This document shows positions 1-5,409 of a DNA stretch of 7,376 nucleotides, piece after piece (position 1 is the stretch's first letter; each line of letters opens with the position of its first letter). Below the pieces are notes generated by a model. The model saw nothing but the letters and a program-made list of their open reading frames with translations, searched no databases and was not told the origin of the DNA. Origin of the DNA: Acidobacteriaceae bacterium (GTDB lineage: Bacteria; Acidobacteriota; Terriglobia; Terriglobales; Acidobacteriaceae); assembly GCA_003140705.1 (NCBI GenBank), contig PLKU01000465.1, positions 1-7,376 of the forward strand, in the 5' to 3' direction. A program made the translations under genes and the position numbers.

Positions 1-8
1 GCGAGGGG

Positions 9-2798
9 TCAGGGCAGCTTGGCGATCGCTTCCTGCAGGGATGCGACCACACCGGACATTTCTTCGGGATCCTCGTGCCGGCTATCCAGTTCCGTCGCAA
101 TTGCGATCGATTTGCGCAGGGCATCCCTGGCCTCGGTCGAATTGTCCGACACCTGGCTCACAGAATAGAGACCCCAGAGGAGTTGCACACGAATATGGGG
201 ACTGCCATGATGCGTATCAACGATGTTCTGGAGCAGGCGCACCGATTCCCGGAGCGCATTGGCCGCCGCCGCTCGGTCACTACTCCAATAGAGAGCAATG
301 CCGAGCTGGTTGAATGCGTGCGCCGCGTTCAACTGCACATCAAGGTCTTCGGGGGTGGCGTGCAGCAACTGCCGGCGAATCTCCGAGCTTTTTTGGTAGG
401 GCGCCACCGCCGCCTTGGATTGTCGCAAACCCCGTTGTGTGTCGCCGGCCTGGTAGTACGCCTTGGCCTGCGCGAGTTGGAGGTCACCGACCTGCTCGAA
501 CGACTGCGCTACGCTCCGCTGCAAGGTCTTATTGCCGCGGTCACGCGTTTCGAGACTCTGGTATATGTCGAGTTCGGCGTTGAACGCAGCAAGAGCATTT
601 GCAGAATCGTCCTGAGTCGCCAATGCTGTTGCCAGCTTGTTGAATCCGCCTGCGAGGTCCACTTGATGCGTCAGGTTGCCGGGGTCCGCGTCGGCTTGTT
701 TCTGGAGTGCCGCGAGCTCGCCCTGGCGGATCGTGAGTTCCTTAGCCGGGCAGATGATTCGAAATGCGTCGTAGCCGATATTGATGTTGCGCATTCGCAT
801 AGGACTGACGATCTTGAAGATCAGTTGCTTCAGTTTCTTTGGGTAGGTGGCTCCCAGCACCGTGGAGTCCCAGTCTACCTCGAATTCATCATCATGCCCG
901 GCGACCGGTTTGTAATTCCAGGTACAGCGGTCGCCCGTCAGGGCCTGCTCATGGCCGTTCACGTAGGCATGCCTGATGACGCAGATCCCGTGGCTTTGCC
1001 AATCCATATCCATCGATGAGCTATTTGTCGATGAGACCTCCTGGTCCACATGCCAGACTCCCACCATGTAATCGAGCGATGCGGGCGGCGGGGGATCGTC
1101 GGCGAGGCGATCGGTGGACTCGAGGCACGCACGCAGTTGTTCACCTGTGCCGTGCGCGTCCAATTGCTCGTCCGCGGCCGCCGACCATTCGACGGCGCGC
1201 CATCGCTGCTTTTCCTTCTCAGCGGCCACCTTTGTAGCCTTGTCTTTCGCCAAGACCGCATCTGTCTTCGCCGCGTCGGCGCGTTTCTCCGCATCGAGTG
1301 CCCGTGCCGTTTCGGTCAGTGCAACAGTCTTTTGGTCCAATGCGACCTTTTTCTGCTCGACGGCCAACTTGGCCTGTTGATCCGCTTGTTGCTGGGCAGA
1401 AACAGCCCTGAGTTCGGCGGCAACCGCTTCTTTTCTCCCCCGCATCGCAAACACCGCCAACCAGGAAACCGCCACTAGAATCATTACCAGAACTGCGGCC
1501 CAAGCGCCCGCAATTCGCTGGCGCCGTCGATGTTTGGCCAGCAGCAGCTGTGCGGCCTCGAGGGACTCCGCCTCACGCCGCGCGGCGCGGCTGGCCTTGG
1601 CCACCATGGCAAGCACATCGTGGATCAGCTCCAGCCGAACTAATCCGCCGCGCTCTTCGCGACGCAGAATGCGTCGATCCACCAAACTCTGAATCGCCGC
1701 TTCGCTGACACCGGGCTCCGCCAGGGCGTTGTCCAGAGCGCAACTGTCGCGGTAGCCTGCGGAGGTGAGAAGCCGATCCTCGACGAAATGGCGTACCTTG
1801 ATGTCCAACCCGGCAAAGCCCTGGCTGTAGAACTGCGCGATGATCTGCTGCGTGTTTTCACCCTGAATAAGGTCGGCGCTGATCTCTGCTTGCCCGCGGG
1901 CAATGCGTTGCTCGTTGAGCTCGCGGCAGACTAGCGACAGGAGCGCGGGTTCTATCGAGATCTCCTCAAGCCGCCCGGTGTCACTCCTGGTGGCCCCGCC
2001 GACAAATCGGACGATACGCGCCGCAACGGCTTCGCTCAAATGACCTGAGCCCGCCTGCTGTATGGCCGCGGCCGCCCGGTCGCCCCGCATGGGCGTCAGG
2101 CGCATGCGGTTTTGCATGATGGGGCGAATGAGGGTCTTCAGTCCCTCGAATTCAGCCAGATAATCTTCGCGAAAAGTGAACACCATTTTGATGTTCTGGC
2201 GTAGCAAATCGAAACGATCGAGAAGTTCCGGGTGGTTTGTGAGTTCGCTTTCAAGCGCGGGAGGTAGCCGGTTTTCGATCAGTTCCCCCAGTTGTTGCAG
2301 GAGCAGTTCGGTGCGCGCGGCCTGCTTCGGTGTTTGCCGGCCAAGCGTAAATAGCTCCTCGAACTGATCGAATGCCAGCACGGGCACGACGGGGCGCCCA
2401 TGAGGATTGAGGAACTGAGTGCCGGGGCGATGCAGGTATCGCCAGAAGCCGTCGCCTTGCAGGATTGGACTCGCGCTAACCTCGTGGTAAACACATTCGT
2501 CGATAAGGGCTTGCCAGACCTGTCCGATGAGCACCGGCGCCGCAGGGTCGAGATTCAGGCGCAGGTACACCGGCAGGTACCCTGCTCGGCGCAGGCGCGG
2601 AAATACGCCCGCATTCAGCAAAGAGGATTTTCCCAACCCTGATTGACCGAACAACACGGTAAGAGGATCCCGCTCGATCAAACGAAACAGATCATCGGTT
2701 TCGCTCTCGCGGCCGTGAAAGAACATGCGCGAGTCTTCAGTGAATGGCAGCAATCCCGGCCACGGGCGTTCGGCGTCGATGGTAGGAAGTTCGCTCAT
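9..2798 (-). CDS. Membrane-anchored nSTAND1-type ATPase with coiled coil, beta-rich insert and TPR-like C-terminus
   Basis: This 929-residue protein is probably the signal-sensing switch that partners the SIR2-TIR protein encoded just upstream. Seen in order: an N-terminal signature WPGLLPF...FFHGRE (13-31), typical of bacterial nSTAND1 ATPases; Walker A GQSGLGKSS (51-59, Lys57); Walker B VPVLAFDQFEELF (138-150, Asp144, Glu147/148); the FTFREDYLAEF motif (207-217); IEPALLSLVCRELN (282-295); and a winged-helix-like end with LIHDVLA (391-397). A hydrophobic helix follows (about 429-452), with KHRRRQR before it and RGRK after it, which favours N-inside/C-outside. Next come an Ala/Lys/Glu-rich coiled coil (455-535), a beta-rich segment (576-690) and helical repeats resembling TPRs (700-925). 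The ATG overlaps the upstream stop; a weak AGG lies 6 nt before it. The frame is intact and ends 8 bases inside the window edge. STAND ATPase identity is secure; the trigger and the role in defence or stress are inferred. Confidence 0.9.
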   Translation of the reverse strand: MSELPTIDAERPWPGLLPFTEDSRMFFHGRESETDDLFRLIERDPLTVLFGQSGLGKSSLLNAGVFPRLRRAGYLPVYLRLNLDPAAPVLIGQVWQALIDECVYHEVSASPILQGDGFWRYLHRPGTQFLNPHGRPVVPVLAFDQFEELFTLGRQTPKQAARTELLLQQLGELIENRLPPALESELTNHPELLDRFDLLRQNIKMVFTFREDYLAEFEGLKTLIRPIMQNRMRLTPMRGDRAAAAIQQAGSGHLSEAVAARIVRFVGGATRSDTGRLEEISIEPALLSLVCRELNEQRIARGQAEISADLIQGENTQQIIAQFYSQGFAGLDIKVRHFVEDRLLTSAGYRDSCALDNALAEPGVSEAAIQSLVDRRILRREERGGLVRLELIHDVLAMVAKASRAARREAESLEAAQLLLAKHRRRQRIAGAWAAVLVMILVAVSWLAVFAMRGRKEAVAAELRAVSAQQQADQQAKLAVEQKKVALDQKTVALTETARALDAEKRADAAKTDAVLAKDKATKVAAEKEKQRWRAVEWSAAADEQLDAHGTGEQLRACLESTDRLADDPPPPASLDYMVGVWHVDQEVSSTNSSSMDMDWQSHGICVIRHAYVNGHEQALTGDRCTWNYKPVAGHDDEFEVDWDSTVLGATYPKKLKQLIFKIVSPMRMRNINIGYDAFRIICPAKELTIRQGELAALQKQADADPGNLTHQVDLAGGFNKLATALATQDDSANALAAFNAELDIYQSLETRDRGNKTLQRSVAQSFEQVGDLQLAQAKAYYQAGDTQRGLRQSKAAVAPYQKSSEIRRQLLHATPEDLDVQLNAAHAFNQLGIALYWSSDRAAAANALRESVRLLQNIVDTHHGSPHIRVQLLWGLYSVSQVSDNSTEARDALRKSIAIATELDSRHEDPEEMSGVVASLQEAIAKLP

Positions 2799-4156
2799 CC
2801 TTTACCTGTAAGGCGGTCGCGCATGGCATTGAAGGCGTTGATGATCGCTTGCGACTGGCGCGGAAGAAGGCTGCCGTCGGGGGCTTGTTCGATTTGGACC
2901 GTCTTGAATGCTGGTGGGATTTCGGCACTTGTAATTGCGGGAGTATCGTCGATCACCAACGGACACAAGAAGGAGAGGCTGCTACCGGTGAAATCCAGGT
3001 TCCGCTCGCTGGCCCAGGCCCATTCCTTGCGAAAGAATCCGGTCCGTTTTTCTGCGGTGCGCGATAGCAGGGGCACGAAGAGGGCGCACTGCTGGATCGC
3101 AAGCCGAATCCTGGCAGTGTAGTCGCTGCCCCAATCGAGTTGCTGGCGGTCCAGCCATACCGGCAGTCCGGCGGCTTGCAGTTCCGTCGCAAGCCGCAGC
3201 GCTGCTGGGCGGTCCTCACTGGCATAGCTGATAAACAGGCTGCCCGGCGGCATGGTTTCTGGCATCGGACCAGGTTCCGGAGCCCTGGCCGCAGTGCCGC
3301 TGCCTCGACGTTCCTGCCAGCGCTGGGCGAGTTCGGCCACGAAGGAGACCGGGTCCAGCGGCAGCACCTGGGTTTCACGGCTGAATTTTGTGAGGAAGGC
3401 AACCAGGGGGGTATTCGATTTGGCGTCGGCGTCAATCAAGTATTCATAGAAGCCGCGCTCGGCGGACAGCTTGCTATTCTTGGCGGTGCGCAGGATGAAC
3501 CTCGCCAACCAGTCAGGGAACCGACAGCCAAGGAATAACAGGTGATTGCGCCCCAATTCATCGAACAGCCGCTCCGGACGTTTTTCGGGGATTTGCAAGG
3601 CAGTGACCCACTCGAGTTCATCCTCTTCAGCAACGACGTATTTAGGCAGCACCGAAATCCGTCCATACAGTCCATAAACCAGCGGCACATCTCGCGAGCC
3701 GTCGGGCAGGTCGCCGGGCTCGCTGGGATTGAACGACAATTCACGGGTTTCCGCACGTCCGCCAAAACGCTCCGCGTTGATCGCCTGGGCGAGAAAATTA
3801 TCGGTGCAAAAGCTCACGTAAAGATTTAGGTCGCTTATGCCCGCGAGTTGCAGCAACGGCTCCGGAATATTGACGGGGAGTTTTCCGGCGATATCGCCCA
3901 ACTCGCGATAGACCGACTGCCGTCTGCTGCCGGGTTTGGCGAGATAAGCTCCCACCACCTGGTCGAGCGTCGCGGCTTGATCGGGATCGCCGAGCTTCAA
4001 TCGAGCCGCGAGTTCGCGCGCCAGCAATTGGTGGTAGGGTTCGCGTCGTACATCATGATCGACGATGACCAATTCTGGGCCGACAACAGGTATGACGCTA
4101 TGCGCCTCGACGTAGGTCAGCAACTCATCCCAAAAATCGTCCTGATCCGGCATCAT
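2795..4156 (-). CDS. SIR2-like domain/TIR domain fusion protein, putative NAD-targeting effector
   Basis: This 453-residue soluble protein has no signal peptide or membrane segment. Residues 1-280 resemble divergent SIR2-like domains of conflict systems: VIPVVGPELV (21-30) replaces the usual GAG nucleotide loop, SFCTDNFLAQAI (115-126) matches the TNxD-type motif with Asn120 kept, and LVYGLYGRIS (159-168) sits where SIR2 proteins have LHG, so the catalytic His appears to be Tyr164. HLLFLGCRFPDWLARF (205-220) is typical of this subfamily. After a Pro/Gly-rich linker (285-304), a TIR domain begins at SLFISYASEDR (306-316) and continues through VWLDRQQLDWG (333-343), LFVPLLSR (359-366) and FFRKEWAWA (374-382). 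Both folds commonly hydrolyse or remodel NAD+ in antiviral systems; activity here is inferred. The first of two adjacent ATGs was chosen because AGGA lies 9 nt upstream of it. The gene overlaps the STAND gene by 4 bp. Confidence 0.88.
   Translation of the reverse strand: MMPDQDDFWDELLTYVEAHSVIPVVGPELVIVDHDVRREPYHQLLARELAARLKLGDPDQAATLDQVVGAYLAKPGSRRQSVYRELGDIAGKLPVNIPEPLLQLAGISDLNLYVSFCTDNFLAQAINAERFGGRAETRELSFNPSEPGDLPDGSRDVPLVYGLYGRISVLPKYVVAEEDELEWVTALQIPEKRPERLFDELGRNHLLFLGCRFPDWLARFILRTAKNSKLSAERGFYEYLIDADAKSNTPLVAFLTKFSRETQVLPLDPVSFVAELAQRWQERRGSGTAARAPEPGPMPETMPPGSLFISYASEDRPAALRLATELQAAGLPVWLDRQQLDWGSDYTARIRLAIQQCALFVPLLSRTAEKRTGFFRKEWAWASERNLDFTGSSLSFLCPLVIDDTPAITSAEIPPAFKTVQIEQAPDGSLLPRQSQAIINAFNAMRDRLTGKG
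2799..2808 (-). promoter_or_regulatory. Ribosome binding region of the STAND gene inside the end of the SIR2-TIR gene
   Basis: On the minus strand CAGG (2808-2805) precedes the ATG by 6 nt, and a second AAGG abuts the ATG. Both lie within the last codons of the SIR2-TIR gene. With the ATGA stop/start overlap (2795-2798), this suggests translation by re-initiation and a fixed ratio of the two proteins. The Shine-Dalgarno match is weak, so coupling rather than independent initiation is likely. Confidence 0.5.
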
Positions 4157-4165
4157 GGTCCGGTG

Positions 4166-4169
4166 TCCT
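4166..4169 (-). promoter_or_regulatory. Shine-Dalgarno site of the SIR2-TIR gene
   Basis: AGGA on the minus strand sits 9 nt before the first of two consecutive ATG codons and 12 nt before the second. The spacing favours the first ATG as the start. Confidence 0.5.
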
Positions 4170-4202
4170 ATGAACGTCGCTCATTTGTCGCGATGGTATT
4201 GG

Positions 4203-4231
4203 AGTATAAATCGATGGTGGGTTTAGAAGAA
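4203..4231 (-). promoter_or_regulatory. Weak candidate sigma70-type promoter for the SIR2-TIR/STAND operon
   Basis: Within an AT-rich pocket, the minus strand carries TATACT (4208-4203), which matches the -10 consensus at five of six positions. TTCTTC (4231-4226), a poor -35 match, lies 17 nt upstream. A start from here would give a leader of roughly 40 nt before the ATG at 4156. The -10 element, position and AT-richness support it; the -35 element does not. The sigma factor preference of this organism is unknown. Confidence 0.22.
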
Positions 4232-4398
4232 ATCAATTATGGCAATTATTGCGAGAGAATCCGAGGAGTCTTTTGGTGCAGATCCCGACGCGCATCGAGG
4301 TATATGCCTGGGCGGCCTGACCTGATCGTACTCGGGGAGGCCAGCGATCTTTCCCTGCTGACCACCCGCTCAGTCCCTCGTCGAACCAGCGGTGAGCC

Positions 4399-4578
4399 AT
4401 GGCTAGCAAGGGAGCAGATCAGCAAGACTTCCAGGATGACGCCCGTAAACGCCTCGCCAAGACCACCAATCCCGACAAGACCACGGTCACGGATTCTTAC
4501 TCCGGCCTCTGCAACCTGATCAGCGTCTGCAGATGCCGAAATCTTCTCTCCGAAAGTGCGCACCGGTCCTTATATTGA
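4399..4578 (+). CDS. Doubtful 59-residue plus-strand ORF, unknown
   Basis: A short plus-strand frame starts at ATG directly after an in-frame TGA (4393-4395) and ends at TGA. The product begins MASKGADQQDFQDDARKR, is rich in charged and polar residues up to about residue 43, and then turns Cys/Arg-rich. About two thirds of its third codon positions are G or C, and more in the first 43 codons, as expected for coding sequence here. Against it are the lack of a good ribosome binding site (only GGTGAG almost touching the ATG), the short length and no recognisable family. It is divergent from the SIR2-TIR gene. It could be a small gene, the remnant of a longer one, or chance. Confidence 0.25.
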   Translation: MASKGADQQDFQDDARKRLAKTTNPDKTTVTDSYSGLCNLISVCRCRNLLSESAHRSLY

Positions 4579-4610
4579 AAACACTACCTAACGTAGACTA
4601 AATCAACAAT

Positions 4611-5017
4611 TTAACTTAGACCAAGTGGCTCAAAACGCGAAACATTCGCTCTCAACTTGCGCAACGCCCAGTTATCGCCAACTGACGACCCTCTTCTGGT
4701 TTGTCGCGAATCCCTCTTGAACTCCTGCGGGACGCCCTTGACAGTGTCCACCACCACTCCCGAATCGCTGTTTCGCAGAGACTAGGACGGCCGCCACGTC
4801 GGCCTTGACTTTTATGACCTTCTCATAGAAGCCGGTCATTCGCCCGTCATCAAAACGGAAGCTTACAGTCGTTTTGAGTTGCGGAACGACGCCGTCGAGG
4901 TCGACAGTCGCTGCCGCGCAGGGGCGCTACGCGGGACTCAGCGTGCAATTTCTAATTAGTCTTGTGGCCGCGGCTTGCGCAACTGCAAAGCTGCTAAGAA
5001 TCAGGGATCAAGATCAT
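4611..5017 (-). pseudogene. Probable decayed gene for a small secreted protein
   Basis: Reading the minus strand from an ATG at 5017, protein-like sequence is spread over two frames. A signal-peptide-like start (MILI, then LILSSFAVAQA ending in an AxA-type cleavage site) becomes continuous if one base is removed from the CCC run at 5006-5004. The frame then meets an in-frame TAG (4929-4927), continues as protein-like text including TVSFRFDDGRMTGFYEK and VKADVAAVLVSAKQ, and near 4785-4764 the coding appearance passes to another frame (DSGVVVDTVKGVPQEFKRD) that ends at TAA (4613-4611). That totals about 135 codons with two frame breaks and one nonsense codon. Third positions are GC-rich in the frame followed, especially after the second shift. 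I do not recognise the family, and no good ribosome binding site precedes the ATG. The alternative is non-coding sequence that looks protein-like by chance. Confidence 0.4.
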
Positions 5018-5373
5018 CTTTGTTGGGGGTGGCTTCAGCGAGTTTTACCTTTGCCCAAGCTTCGGAGTATCTCCCTATGCTGAACAAAGTGATCGCTGCC
5101 GGGCCGTAGAAGGACGGAGACCACGTACAGGAACTGCCTTCTCCCACAAACGTGGCCATTCTTTCCTGCTGAGTCCGGCTGGTCGACCATCCGTCTCCAA
5201 CCCTCGGAGGTGGGCAAGACGGGGTTCTGTGCGGTTGGGCGGTTTGTCGCCTGGAGCCCCAAGACATGAACTCCGGCGAGTGTTGGCTGAGTGCATTGGC
5301 GATCTCGCATCGATCCAGAAACCCTCCAAGCGACGACGGCGTTTTCGGGGATGTGTTCCTCGACTTGTCCGCA
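5018..5373. other. Intergenic stretch with no credible gene
   Basis: Several overlapping frames are open on both strands here, as expected for GC-rich DNA. None has a ribosome binding site, a recognisable domain or a clear start. A plus-strand frame around 5158-5271 has GC-rich third positions and could be an eroded coding remnant, but I cannot identify it. No tRNA, terminator hairpin with a T-run or repeat array was seen. Confidence 0.5.
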
Positions 5374-5409
5374 CCGGAGGATTTTGCATTATTTGTTAAA
5401 ATCTTCCGG
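5374..5409. repeat. 12-bp inverted repeat around the stop codon of the mannosidase gene
   Basis: CCGGAGGATTTT (5374-5385) and AAAATCTTCCGG (5398-5409) are inverted copies with one mismatch, separated by a 12-nt loop (5386-5397) that contains the TAA stop of the GH92 gene (5391-5389). In plus-strand RNA the mismatch would be a G-U pair; in the mRNA sense it is A-C. No U-run follows on either strand, so it is not a standard intrinsic terminator. It may act as a 3'-end stabilising hairpin or a terminator of another type. Confidence 0.6.

Noticed and set aside
75..1019. 314-codon open plus-strand frame opposite the STAND gene
   Set aside because: It is the antisense of a continuous, domain-rich minus-strand gene, lacks any recognisable motif, and is explained by GC-biased codon use of the real gene.
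3848..4519. 223-codon plus-strand frame crossing the SIR2-TIR start
   Set aside because: More than 300 bases overlap the well-supported SIR2-TIR coding sequence, the product has no family features, and no ribosome binding site is evident.
4246..4563. 105-codon minus-strand frame upstream of the SIR2-TIR gene
   Set aside because: Third-position composition is not coding-like in this frame; the GC bias follows the plus-strand frame instead. No domain was recognised.
4738..4743. Perfect TTGACA on the plus strand
   Set aside because: No convincing -10 element follows at 16-18 nt and no plus-strand gene starts downstream; it lies within the decayed minus-strand gene.
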